This document shows, one piece after another, positions 49,876-59,062 of a DNA stretch of 64,000 nt; positions within the stretch are counted from its first letter, which is position 1; each line of letters starts with the position of its first letter. The notes beneath the pieces are model-generated. The model saw only the letters and a list, made by a program, of their open reading frames with translations. It did not search any database and was not told where the DNA came from. The DNA is taken from assembly GCA_044220635.1 (NCBI GenBank), contig JBGAQP010000006.1:1-64000 (forward strand), written 5' to 3'. Origin of the DNA: JBGAQP01 sp044220635 (GTDB taxonomy: Bacteria > Pseudomonadota > Gammaproteobacteria > Burkholderiales > Usitatibacteraceae). The position numbers and the translations under genes were made by a program.

Positions 49876-51003
49876 ATGCCCCGCAACCGCTACGACCTGC
49901 AGGAGATCGCGGGCGCCTTCGGCGACGTCGGCACGCTCGTGCCCTTCGTCGTCGCCTACCTCGCGCTGGTGAAGATGGACGCGGGCGGCGTGCTCCTGGG
50001 CTTCGGCGCGGCCATGATCGCCGCCGGCCTCTTCTACCGCACGCCCATTCCCGTGCAGCCGATGAAGGCGATCGGCGCGGCCGCCGCGACGCAGGCCGCG
50101 GGCGCGGCCGTCCTCACGCCCGCCATGGTCGTGGGCTCCGGGGTCGTCACGGCCGCCATCTGGCTGCTTCTCGGCGCGACGGGGCTCGCGAAACGCATCG
50201 CCGACTGGGTCCCGCGGCCCGCGCTCCTCGGGGTGGTCCTGGGCCTCGGCTTCGCCTTCATGCTCGAGGGCGTGCGCATGATGTCGGGCGCGGTGCTCCT
50301 GTCGGCGGCGCTCCTCGCGTTGTCGCTCGTCCTGCACACGCGGCTGCCCACGATGTTCCTGCTGCTGCTCGCCGGCGTGGCGGTCGCGCTCCTCGAGCGG
50401 CCCGCGCTCGCCGGCGAAATCGCCGCGATCCGCCCCGAGTTCCGGCTCCCCGCCTTCGCCTGGCCCGCGCTCACGGCCTCCGACCTCTGGGCCGGGGCGG
50501 TCCTGCTCGCCCTCCCGCAGCTGCCCCTCACCTTCGGCAACGCGCTGCTCGCGATCAAGGAGGAGAACAACCGGCTCTTCCCGGACCGCCCCGTGGCCGA
50601 GCGCGGCCTCGCGGTGTCCACGGGCCTGCTGAACGCCTGGTCGAGCGCGGTGGGCGGCGTGCCGATGTGCCACGGCGCCGGCGGCATGGCGGGGCACGTG
50701 CGCTTCGGCGCGCGCACCGGCGGCGCGACGGTGGTCCTCGGTGTCGTGCTGACGGTTCTCGCGCTCTTCTTCGGCGGCTCGATTGGCACCCTGCTCGAGC
50801 TCTTCCCGCCGCCGGTGCTCGGCGTGATCCTGTTCCTGGCCGGCGCGGAGCTCGCGTTGAGCAGCCGCGAGGCGGGCGCGGAGCGCGTGGGCCGCTTCGT
50901 GCTGCTGTCGACGGGCGCGCTCGCCGTCGTCCACGTGGGCGCGGCCGTGGTCTACGGCATCCTCGCCCACCACGCCTCGAAGCGCGGCTGGCTGCGCTTC
51001 TAG
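49876..51003 (+). CDS. Molybdate/sulfate permease-like transporter (MOT1 type)
   Basis: I use the ATG at 49876 (MPRNRYDLQEIAGAFGDVGT, 375 residues) rather than a GTG 18 bases upstream. The protein has about ten hydrophobic segments and the hallmarks of the MFS_MOT1/SulP-related group: GDVGTLVPFVVAYLAL, FYRTPIPVQPMKAIGAAAAT, LPQLPLTFGNALLAIKEENN and GGVPMCHGAGGMAGHVRFGA. Such proteins import molybdate or sulfate. The exact substrate cannot be settled from the sequence. The Met after the first helix is preceded by CCCGGATCG only, a poor binding site. Confidence 0.85.
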   Translation: MPRNRYDLQEIAGAFGDVGTLVPFVVAYLALVKMDAGGVLLGFGAAMIAAGLFYRTPIPVQPMKAIGAAAATQAAGAAVLTPAMVVGSGVVTAAIWLLLGATGLAKRIADWVPRPALLGVVLGLGFAFMLEGVRMMSGAVLLSAALLALSLVLHTRLPTMFLLLLAGVAVALLERPALAGEIAAIRPEFRLPAFAWPALTASDLWAGAVLLALPQLPLTFGNALLAIKEENNRLFPDRPVAERGLAVSTGLLNAWSSAVGGVPMCHGAGGMAGHVRFGARTGGATVVLGVVLTVLALFFGGSIGTLLELFPPPVLGVILFLAGAELALSSREAGAERVGRFVLLSTGALAVVHVGAAVVYGILAHHASKRGWLRF

Positions 51004-51013
51004 GCGCCCTCGC

Positions 51014-52216
51014 TCAGCGCCCGAAGATCCCCTTCTTCAGGAGGTCGAGCGGGTTGGCGGGCTCCTCCTTCTTCTGCGGCCGGCCGCCGCCCGCCTCGCC
51101 GCCGAGCATCGTCATCGAGGTCGATTTCACGCGCACGCGCAGGGACCACTCCGGGTTCCAGAGGGCGAGGGCGCGCGCGTCGCCGGGGCGCGGCGGATGC
51201 ACGAGGTTCAGCTCGTTGCCGTAGGCGATGGCGCGCAGCATGGCGCCCCCGGCCTGCGCGTAGATCCCGGCGGGGATCGGGCAGCGTTGGGTGGAGGAGG
51301 GCAGGAGGACCTTTTCGCGCACCCACTGGTCGATCTGGGTGTTGGAGATGTAGTCCATGAGGCCGATGCCCGCGTCGGGAAGCTCGCTCGAGCTCCAGAG
51401 GATGAGGTCGTCGCCGCCGCCGCCGACCGCGGAGAGGAAGTACGCGCGCGCGCCGGGCACGGCATTCCAGCTCGCGGCGATCGACCCGCGCGTCTCGCCC
51501 GGGGCCGCGAGGTCGAGCCGTTCCATGAAGTCCTGGCGCTCCCCGATCGCGAACCGGAGGCTCGGGGGGACGCCTTCGCCGCTCACCGCGTGATCGCCCC
51601 GCAGCGAGGCGTCCTTGGGCACGCGTTGCCGGTCCTTCTCGTTGGGCCAGATCGCGCGGCCCGGCTGGCTCGTGGCCCCGCGCTCGGGCGCGTAGCGGCC
51701 GACGAAGAACTTCGCGAAGTCCGCGGGGCCGGCGGTGGCCATGTCGAGGATGCGCGGTTGCCCGGGGCGCACGGACTCGCCGCAGCCCCAGTAGAGGAGC
51801 AGCCGTCCCTTCGGCTTCTCGTACTCCGTCGCCTCGGGGGCGGCGGTGCCGCCGGGCTGCGGCTTCGGCACGGGGTCGAGGGGCAGGCTCGCGCCCATCT
51901 TCTGCCCGGGCGGGATGGCATGCGTGCCCTCGGTCCCCGAGGGCTTCTGGCGGGTGTAGAGCGCGAGGTCGAGCCACTTGCCGGGCACGACACCGACCTT
52001 CGAGCCCCCGAACCAGTTGCCCATCATGCCGCCGATGAGCGGCATGTCGGCCATTTCCTGCACGCCGGGAATGGACACGTTCACGGTCGCGACGTCCATC
52101 CAGTAGTACGCGATGGGTGACTTCGCCGCGGCCTTGGGGGCCGTCTGGGCGAAGGCCTGGGGGGCGAGGGCGAGGGCGACGGCGAGCGCGAGGCGGATCG
52201 ACGGGATGGGGCGCAC
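51014..52216 (-). CDS. Secreted protein of unknown function
   Basis: A 400-residue protein that begins with a clear signal peptide (MRPIPSIRLALAVALALAPQ, cut near AFAQT). I do not recognise a family. Visible parts: YYWMDVATVNVSIPGV after the signal; a glycine-rich turn PLIGGMMGNWFGG; KGRLLLYWGCGESVRPGQPR, which looks like a strand followed by a loop; ASWNAVPGARAYFLSAVGGG, a fibronectin-like strand pattern; and a C-terminal SMTMLGGEAGGGRPQKKEEP. Two cysteines only. It has its own direction, ending 10 bases from the permease stop. An ANR/FNR-like box lies about 95 bases upstream of the start. Confidence 0.7.
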   Translation of the reverse strand: MRPIPSIRLALAVALALAPQAFAQTAPKAAAKSPIAYYWMDVATVNVSIPGVQEMADMPLIGGMMGNWFGGSKVGVVPGKWLDLALYTRQKPSGTEGTHAIPPGQKMGASLPLDPVPKPQPGGTAAPEATEYEKPKGRLLLYWGCGESVRPGQPRILDMATAGPADFAKFFVGRYAPERGATSQPGRAIWPNEKDRQRVPKDASLRGDHAVSGEGVPPSLRFAIGERQDFMERLDLAAPGETRGSIAASWNAVPGARAYFLSAVGGGGDDLILWSSSELPDAGIGLMDYISNTQIDQWVREKVLLPSSTQRCPIPAGIYAQAGGAMLRAIAYGNELNLVHPPRPGDARALALWNPEWSLRVRVKSTSMTMLGGEAGGGRPQKKEEPANPLDLLKKGIFGR

Positions 52217-52308
52217 GGGAACTCCGGTTCGAAGGGAAGGGGACCCGGCGACGGTAGCAAGCCCCGCCGCCGCGAGGCAAGGCAGGCAGCCTGCGATCGC
52301 CGCGTTCC

Positions 52309-52322
52309 TTGATCTGCGTCAG
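52309..52322. promoter_or_regulatory. FNR/ANR-like box
   Basis: TTGATCTGCGTCAG (52309-52322) differs at its last base from the dyad TTGAT-N4-GTCAA bound by FNR/ANR/DNR regulators. It lies about 95 bases upstream of the secreted-protein gene on the minus strand and overlaps the GST stop codon. That position is further upstream than for a typical activated promoter, so evidence is weak. Confidence 0.3.
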
Positions 52323-52945
52323 GCGAAATGCCGCGCGAGGACGGGGGCGAGCGCGGGCAGCGATCCGGCGCGCCCGGCGATCGCCGCGAGCGTCGGGGCC
52401 GAGGCCTCGAACCATTCGTGGCGCGGTCGCCAGCGCGTCATCGCCGCGAGGTAGAGGTCGATCGCCGAGAAGGTGTCGCCGAGGAACCACGGCGAGCGCG
52501 CGGCCGCATCTACCTGCAGCCACAGTGCCTGGCGGTGCCGGTCCGTGCTCTCGCGGAGCCTCTTCGCGCCCTGCGCGTCGGGGACCCACTTGCGGGGATC
52601 GTCGCCGTAGGTGAAGGTCGGATAGATCGCCGCCACGAGGAAGGTGCTCCAGCGCAGGAAATCGACCCGGGCCGGGTGGCCCGCGGCCGGGACGAGGTTC
52701 GCACCGGGCGCGAGGTCGGCGAGGTGGTGGACGATCGCAAGGCTCTCGGTCATGACGCGCCCGTCGGGCAGCACGAGGGCGGGCACCTGCCCCAGGGGAT
52801 TGACCGCGAGCAGTCGCTCGCGCGTGGGGCTGCCGGGCTCGTAGTCGACTTCCTCCACCTCGAGCGGGATGCCGGCGAGGGCGAAGGCGCATTCGACGAT
52901 CGCGGAACCGCAGCCCCGGCAGCCGAGCAGCCGGTAGCCCTCCAT
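52319..52945 (-). CDS. Glutathione S-transferase family protein
   Basis: A 208-residue protein with an N-terminal thioredoxin-like domain (MEGYRLLGCRGCGSAIVECA, residues 1-80, including NPLGQVPALVLPDG with the cis-proline and the glutathione-binding MTESLAI) and the helical C-terminal domain (FLGDTFSAIDLYLAAMTRWR, N-capping motif). A CxxC pair (C9, C12 region) stands near the active site, unusual for classical GSTs. The ATG has the best binding site in the area (AAGGAGGTCCC). The substrate is unknown. It diverges from ahcY. Confidence 0.85.
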   Translation of the reverse strand: MEGYRLLGCRGCGSAIVECAFALAGIPLEVEEVDYEPGSPTRERLLAVNPLGQVPALVLPDGRVMTESLAIVHHLADLAPGANLVPAAGHPARVDFLRWSTFLVAAIYPTFTYGDDPRKWVPDAQGAKRLRESTDRHRQALWLQVDAAARSPWFLGDTFSAIDLYLAAMTRWRPRHEWFEASAPTLAAIAGRAGSLPALAPVLARHFA

Positions 52946-52996
52946 GGGACCTCCTTCGCGGGCCCGTCGGGCCGATTTGCGGTAGACTAGCGCAGT

Positions 52997-53070
52997 CCCC
53001 GAGGAGCGTTGCAACGGGCCGCCAAGGCCTGCCAGGCTCGGGGTTTCGAGATTCTTCGAACGGCGCTCGT
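52997..53070 (+). promoter_or_regulatory. S-adenosylhomocysteine (SAH) riboswitch
   Basis: The sequence CCCCGAGGAGCGTTGCAACG and the later CCAGGCTCGGGG and CGGCGCTC match the known SAH aptamer. P1 pairs CCCCGAG (52997-53003) with CTCGGGG (53037-53043); the pseudoknot pairs GAGCG (53004-53008) with CGCTC (53064-53068). The class is known in Beta- and Gammaproteobacteria upstream of ahcY and metF and switches expression on when SAH accumulates. A hairpin CCGTGA / TCACGG (53075-53094) follows and may be part of the expression platform. A -10-like TAGACT stands at 52983-52988. Confidence 0.9.
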
Positions 53071-53159
53071 TGATCCGTGACCGATGGCTCACGGGAGACG
53101 AGCGGACCGAGTCCCCCCTCCCGCGAAGCCCCGGTCGCCCTTTGACGAAAGGAACGACC

Positions 53160-54575
<1,416 letters not shown>

Positions 54576-54580
54576 CGCCC

Positions 54581-55435
54581 ATGCGCGCGCGCGCCGTCCG
54601 GGCGGCCGCGGCCGCCCTCGCCGCCCTGCCGCTCGCGCTGCTCGCGGCGCCGGCGGTCGAGGAGTCCGTGCGCCGCGTGCCGGTGGGCGCGGCGGGCGCG
54701 CGCGCCGCGCCGATCGAGGTCACCGTCATGCGGCCCGCGGCGCCGGGCCGCTTCCCGGTGCTCGTGCTCTCCCACGGCAGCCCCCGTTCGGCCGACGAGC
54801 GCCGGCGCGCCGGGCGCGTGCGCTACGAGGCGCAGAGCCGCGCGTTCGTCGCCATGGGCTTCGCCGTGGTGCTGCCCACGCGCCGCGGCTACGGGGACTC
54901 GGGCGGCGAGTGGTCCGAAGGCTACGGCTCCTGCGCGAACCCGGACTACGTGGCGGCGGGGCTCGAGACGGCGCGCGACATCCGCGCCGCGCTCGAGGCG
55001 GTCCGGCGCGAGCCCTGGGCCGATGCGAGCCGCGTGGTGCTCGCCGGCCAGTCCGCGGGGGGCTGGGGCTCGATCGCCGCCGCCGCCGACCCGCCCCGGG
55101 GGCTCGTCGGCGTCGTGAACTTCGCCGGCGGGCGCGGCTCGGCCTCGCCCGGGATCGTGTGCCGGGAGGACCGGCTCGTCGAGGCCGCGGCGCGCTTCGC
55201 GCGCTCCGGGGGCGTGCCCCAGCTCTGGATCTACAGCGAGAACGACCATTACTTCGGGCCCGAGCTCGCCCGGCGCATGCACGCGGCGTTCGTGGCCGCG
55301 GGCGGGCGGGCCGAATTCGTCCAGGCGCCGCCCGCGGGCGCCGACGGCCACGGCTACTTCACCCGCGCCGTCCGGGACTGGGCGCCGCGCGTCGAGGAAT
55401 TCCTGCGCCTCGCGGGCGCCATCGCCGGCCCCTAA
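54581..55435 (+). CDS. Alpha/beta-hydrolase, probably exported
   Basis: A 284-residue protein with a signal peptide (MRARAVRAAAAALAALPLAL, cut near AAPAVEE). The nucleophile elbow reads VVLAGQSAGGWGS (G-x-S-x-G), the oxyanion region VLVLSHGSPRSADE, and the acid and base are expected at NDHYFGP and GADGHGY. The fold is that of dienelactone hydrolases/prolyl oligopeptidases. A cap-like insert GYGDSGGEWSEGYGSCANPD lies between the two. It sits between ahcY and metF, six bases after the first, so it may share the riboswitch. The substrate is unknown. Confidence 0.82.
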   Translation: MRARAVRAAAAALAALPLALLAAPAVEESVRRVPVGAAGARAAPIEVTVMRPAAPGRFPVLVLSHGSPRSADERRRAGRVRYEAQSRAFVAMGFAVVLPTRRGYGDSGGEWSEGYGSCANPDYVAAGLETARDIRAALEAVRREPWADASRVVLAGQSAGGWGSIAAAADPPRGLVGVVNFAGGRGSASPGIVCREDRLVEAAARFARSGGVPQLWIYSENDHYFGPELARRMHAAFVAAGGRAEFVQAPPAGADGHGYFTRAVRDWAPRVEEFLRLAGAIAGP

Positions 55436-55456
55436 AGCCCCGGAGCCACCGACACC

Positions 55457-56302
55457 ATGGAATCGCAACGCCACCGCCCCCGGACCTTCAGCTTCGAGTT
55501 CTTCCCCCCGAGGACGCCCGAGGGGATGGAGAAGCTGCGCGCCACGCGGCGACAGCTCGCGCAGCTCAACCCCGCGTTCTTCTCCGTCACCTACGGGGCC
55601 GGGGGCTCGACCCGCGAGGGCACGCTTTCGACCGTCCTCGAGATCCGCTCCGAGGGCCAGGAAGCCGCCCCCCACATCTCCTGCATCGCCTCGACGCGCG
55701 AGAGCCTGCGCGAGGTGGTCGCGCAGTACCGCGCCCACGGCATCCGCCGGATCGTCGCGTTGCGCGGGGACCTCCCCTCGGGCCTTGCGGTCGCGGGCGA
55801 GTTCCGGTACGCCTCGGAGCTCGTGCGCTTCATCCGCGAGGAGACGGGCGACTGGTTCCACATCGAGGTCGCGGCCTATCCCGAGTACCACCCCCAGGCG
55901 CGCCGCGCCCAGCTCGACCTCGCGGCGTTCAAGGCGAAGATCGACGCGGGGGCGAGCTCGGCGATCACGCAGTACTTCTACAACGCCGACGCCTATTTCC
56001 ACTTCGTCGAGCAGGTCGAGGCCCTGGGCGTGAACGTGGCGATCGTCCCCGGGATCATGCCGATCCTCAACTTCGCCCAGCTCGCGCGCTTCTCGGACGC
56101 CTGCGGGGCGGAGATCCCGCGCTGGATGCGGCTCAAGCTCGAGGGCTTCGGCGACGACGGCGCCTCGATCCGCGCCTTCGGCCTCGACGTGGTGACGGCG
56201 CTTTGCGAGCGCCTGCTCGCCCACGGGGCGCCGGGGCTGCACTTCTACACCCTCAACCAGGCCGGTCCCAGCTCCACGATCTGGCAGCGGCTCGGCCTCT
56301 GA
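55457..56302 (+). CDS. metF: Methylenetetrahydrofolate reductase
   Basis: A 281-residue FAD enzyme that makes 5-methyl-THF for methionine synthase. Signatures: FSFEFFPPRTPEGMEKLRAT, FFSVTYGAGGSTREGT, ISCIASTRESLREVVAQYRA, RRIVALRGDLPSG, AAYPEYHPQA, SAITQYFYNADAYFHFVEQV and PGIMPILNFAQLARF. The gene follows ahcY and the hydrolase and can receive transcription from the SAH riboswitch, which fits the family's known regulation. The start at ATG 55457 follows GGAGCCACCGACACC. Confidence 0.97.
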   Translation: MESQRHRPRTFSFEFFPPRTPEGMEKLRATRRQLAQLNPAFFSVTYGAGGSTREGTLSTVLEIRSEGQEAAPHISCIASTRESLREVVAQYRAHGIRRIVALRGDLPSGLAVAGEFRYASELVRFIREETGDWFHIEVAAYPEYHPQARRAQLDLAAFKAKIDAGASSAITQYFYNADAYFHFVEQVEALGVNVAIVPGIMPILNFAQLARFSDACGAEIPRWMRLKLEGFGDDGASIRAFGLDVVTALCERLLAHGAPGLHFYTLNQAGPSSTIWQRLGL

Positions 56303-56388
56303 GCGGTGCGCGGCCTGACGCGGGAGGCGCCGCGGGCTAGAATCCCGGCGCGGCGAGCCCCCACGCCGGAACCGAACGAGGTGAGTCC

Positions 56389-57615
56389 TTGAGCGCAACC
56401 GCGGCCCCCAGCACTCCCGACGCCCCGCCCTCGCTCGCCGCGCAGCTGAAATCGCGCCCCCCCGAGGAGGCCGCCGACCTCGCCGCGCTCGCCCCCGCCG
56501 CGCGCGCCGTCGAGGCCTTCGCGGAGCTGAACCCCTCCTTCGTGCAGCGGGTGCTCGCGGCGCTCGCCCCCGAGGCGCGCGCGCGCATTGCCGCGGCGGC
56601 GCCGCGCGAGGTCGCCGCGCAGTGGGAGCGCAACGCCGCCTACGAGCCCGGCAGCGTCGGCCGGATGATGGAGCCCGCCTACGCCGTCTTCGCGCCCACG
56701 ATGACGGTGGGCGAGGCGATCGAGGGCCTGCGCCGCCTCGTGCGCTCCGCCTTCATCACCTACGGCTACGTCACCGACGCCGAGGGGCGTCTCAAGGGCC
56801 TGGTGACGATGCGCGACCTGCTATTCAACGAGCACGCGGCGCGGCTCGATGCGGTGATGCTCAAGGAGCCCTTCGCGCTCGCCCCGGAGCTCGAGCTCGC
56901 CGAGGCGATGAAGCGCATCCTCAACCGGCACTATCCCGTCTACCCCGTGTGCGACGCCGCGGGTCGCCTCCTCGGACTCGTTCGGGGCGCGGCGCTCTTC
57001 GAGGAGGAGGCCTTCGAGATCACGGCGCAGCCCGGCGCGATGGTGGGCGTGGAACGCGAGGAACGCGTCTCGACGCCGCTCGTGCACAGCTTCAAGTTCC
57101 GGCATCCCTGGCTGCTGGTGAACCTCGTTACCGCGTTCGCCGCGGGCGGCGTGGTCGCCCTCTTCCAGGGAACCGTGGACCGGCTCGTGATCCTCGCGAC
57201 CTTCCTGCCGGTCCTCGCGGGGCAGTCGGGCAACACCGGCTGCCAGGCGCTCGCGGTCACGGTGCGCGGAATCACGCTCGGCGACATCCGCCCGGGCGGC
57301 GCGAAGCGCCTCGTCGCCCGGGAGGCGGCGCTCGGGCTCGCCAACGGCGCGGTCACCGGGGCGCTCACGGGCATCGCGATGTACATCCTCGCCCTCACCC
57401 AGGACTCGCCCGACGCGGTGCTGCTCGGGGTGGCGGTGTGCCTCGCGATGATGGGCAGCTGCGCCGTGAGCGGCATCTCCGGCGCGATCGTTCCCCTCAC
57501 GCTCAAGCGCCTCGGCGCGGACCCGGCCACGGCCTCGAGCATCGTGGTCACGACCGCGACCGACGTGGCGAGCATGGGGCTGCTCCTCGGGCTCGCGACG
57601 ATTCTCGTCCGCTAG
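56389..57615 (+). CDS. mgtE: Magnesium transporter MgtE
   Basis: The 408-residue protein starts at TTG (56389) behind GAGGTGAGTCC. It has a short MgtE N-domain (about 15-85), two CBS domains (VGEAIEGLRRLVRSAFITYG and AMKRILNRHYPVYPVCDAAG) and five transmembrane helices in the last 190 residues. The pore motif GQSGNTGCQALAVTVRG and TTATDVASMGLLLGLATIL are typical. MgtE channels close when the cytoplasmic domain binds Mg. The N-domain is shorter than in Thermus MgtE. TAGAAT at 56338-56343 could be its -10 element. Confidence 0.95.
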   Translation: MSATAAPSTPDAPPSLAAQLKSRPPEEAADLAALAPAARAVEAFAELNPSFVQRVLAALAPEARARIAAAAPREVAAQWERNAAYEPGSVGRMMEPAYAVFAPTMTVGEAIEGLRRLVRSAFITYGYVTDAEGRLKGLVTMRDLLFNEHAARLDAVMLKEPFALAPELELAEAMKRILNRHYPVYPVCDAAGRLLGLVRGAALFEEEAFEITAQPGAMVGVEREERVSTPLVHSFKFRHPWLLVNLVTAFAAGGVVALFQGTVDRLVILATFLPVLAGQSGNTGCQALAVTVRGITLGDIRPGGAKRLVAREAALGLANGAVTGALTGIAMYILALTQDSPDAVLLGVAVCLAMMGSCAVSGISGAIVPLTLKRLGADPATASSIVVTTATDVASMGLLLGLATILVR

Positions 57616-57632
57616 GCGTATCATTGCCCGCC

Positions 57633-58175
57633 ATGAACCGCCTGCACCGCTTCCTCGCGCTCCTGCTGGCCTCGGCCGCGCTCTCGGCGGCGGCCCAGGA
57701 GCAGGCCTTCACCAACCGCGCGACGGAGCTCCGCGACCGTGCCGCCAACGACGCCCGGGTCCTCGCCAGGCTCCCGGACGGCACGCCCGTGAAGGTGCTC
57801 GCGCGCTCGAGCGGGTGGACGCAGGTCCAGGCGGGGCAGCAGTCGGGCTGGGTGCGCGTCTTCCACCTGCGCTTTCCCGCGACCGTCGAGGCGTCCGCGT
57901 CCTCGGGCGGAACCCTCGGGGGCCTGAGCTCCATGCTCGGCTTCGGCCGCTCGCGCACCCAGGAGGCCAAGATCGCGACCATCGGCATCCGCGGGCTCTC
58001 GCAGGAGGACCTGACGAACGCGAACCCCAACCCCGAGGCGGTGCGCCGCATGCAGTCCTACCGCTCCGACCGGGCGGCGGCGGAGCGTTTCGCGCGCGAG
58101 GCGAAGCTCGCCAGCGCGCAGGTCGCCTACGTGGACGAAGGCGGAAGCCCGCTGCCCCAGGGAGGCCGCAAATGA
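57633..58175 (+). CDS. Secreted SH3-domain protein
   Basis: A 180-residue protein with a signal peptide (MNRLHRFLALLLASAALSAA, cut near AAQEQ). Its N-terminal half is a bacterial SH3 fold: TELRDRAANDARVLARLPDG, TPVKVLARSSGWTQV and GQQSGWVRVFHLRF. The second half is a low-complexity Gly/Ser and helical stretch (IGIRGLSQEDLTNANPNPEA). SH3 proteins of this type bind cell-wall or protein ligands. Its stop overlaps the ATG of the M48 protease gene, so the two are probably made together, with the SH3 protein a possible partner. Confidence 0.82.
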   Translation: MNRLHRFLALLLASAALSAAAQEQAFTNRATELRDRAANDARVLARLPDGTPVKVLARSSGWTQVQAGQQSGWVRVFHLRFPATVEASASSGGTLGGLSSMLGFGRSRTQEAKIATIGIRGLSQEDLTNANPNPEAVRRMQSYRSDRAAAERFAREAKLASAQVAYVDEGGSPLPQGGRK

Positions 58176-59050
58176 AGCGCCTGATCCTCGCCGCCGCGCT
58201 CGCCGCCTCGGCCCCCGCCATGGCCCAGTTCGACATCGGGCGCATGCTCGATCTCGGCAAGAAGGCGGTCGACGCCTCCCAGAAGATCCAGGAGGCCACC
58301 AAGGAATTCACGCAGGAGGAGGAAGTCGCGCTCGGCGAGGGCATCACCTCCGGCTTCCTGGGCGCCTCCCCCCTGCACCCCGACGAGCGCGCGCAACGCT
58401 ACGTGAACCGCGTCGGCAAGTGGCTCACGATGCAGACGGAGCGTGCGGACCTGCCCTGGTCCTTCGGCGTGATCGACACCGAGACCATCAACGCCTTCGC
58501 GTTGCCCGGGGGCACGGTGCTCATCTCCCACGGGCTGCTCAAGCGCTTGACGAGCGAGGGCGAGCTCGCCGGCGTGCTCGCCCACGAGATCGCCCACGTC
58601 CTGCGGAAGCACCAGCTCTCGGCGATCCAGTCGAGCGCGGGAACCGACGTGCTCGCGATGATCGGCAAGGAAGTCGCCGCGGAGAAGATCGGCCGCAGCG
58701 GGGGCGACGTCCTCGGCCTCAAGACGCAGCTCGCCTCCGCGGGTGTGGACCTGGTGAAGAACGGCGTGTTCCTCCGCCCGCTCGACCGCTCGATGGAATA
58801 CGAGGCCGACCGCCTCGGCGTGGTCATCGCGGCCCGCGCGGGCTACGACCCCTACGGCCTCGTGGCCGTGCTCTCGATGCTCGCGCAGGTGAAGCCCGAG
58901 GAATCGGGCGTGTCGCTGCTGTTCACCACGCACCCGCCGCCCTCGGATCGCATCGCGGAGCTCGAGAAGATCGTCCCCGCCGTGCTCGAGAAGTACGCGG
59001 GGCGCCCGCAGCTCGAGGCGCGCTTCCGCCAGAACGTCGGCGCGAAGTAG
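58172..59050 (+). CDS. M48-family metalloprotease, exported
   Basis: A 292-residue protein with signal peptide MKRLILAAALAASAPAMAQF (cut after AMA) and HEIAH (residues 138-142), with the third ligand in SMEYEADRLGVV. It resembles the BepA/LoiP family of periplasmic zinc proteases acting on outer-membrane proteins, but has no TPR tail. Supporting blocks: NAFALPGGTVLISHGLLKRL and LFTTHPPPSDRIAELEK. It is coupled by ATGA to the SH3 gene. A 12-base GC hairpin (CCCCGCCCGGGG) fills the gap to the converging aminotransferase gene. Confidence 0.92.
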   Translation: MKRLILAAALAASAPAMAQFDIGRMLDLGKKAVDASQKIQEATKEFTQEEEVALGEGITSGFLGASPLHPDERAQRYVNRVGKWLTMQTERADLPWSFGVIDTETINAFALPGGTVLISHGLLKRLTSEGELAGVLAHEIAHVLRKHQLSAIQSSAGTDVLAMIGKEVAAEKIGRSGGDVLGLKTQLASAGVDLVKNGVFLRPLDRSMEYEADRLGVVIAARAGYDPYGLVAVLSMLAQVKPEESGVSLLFTTHPPPSDRIAELEKIVPAVLEKYAGRPQLEARFRQNVGAK

Positions 59051-59062
59051 CCCCGCCCGGGG

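Noticed and set aside
53070..53159. A longer start for ahcY
   Set aside because: The additional 30 codons cover the region just after the riboswitch aptamer and do not resemble AhcY. The start at 53160 matches the family.
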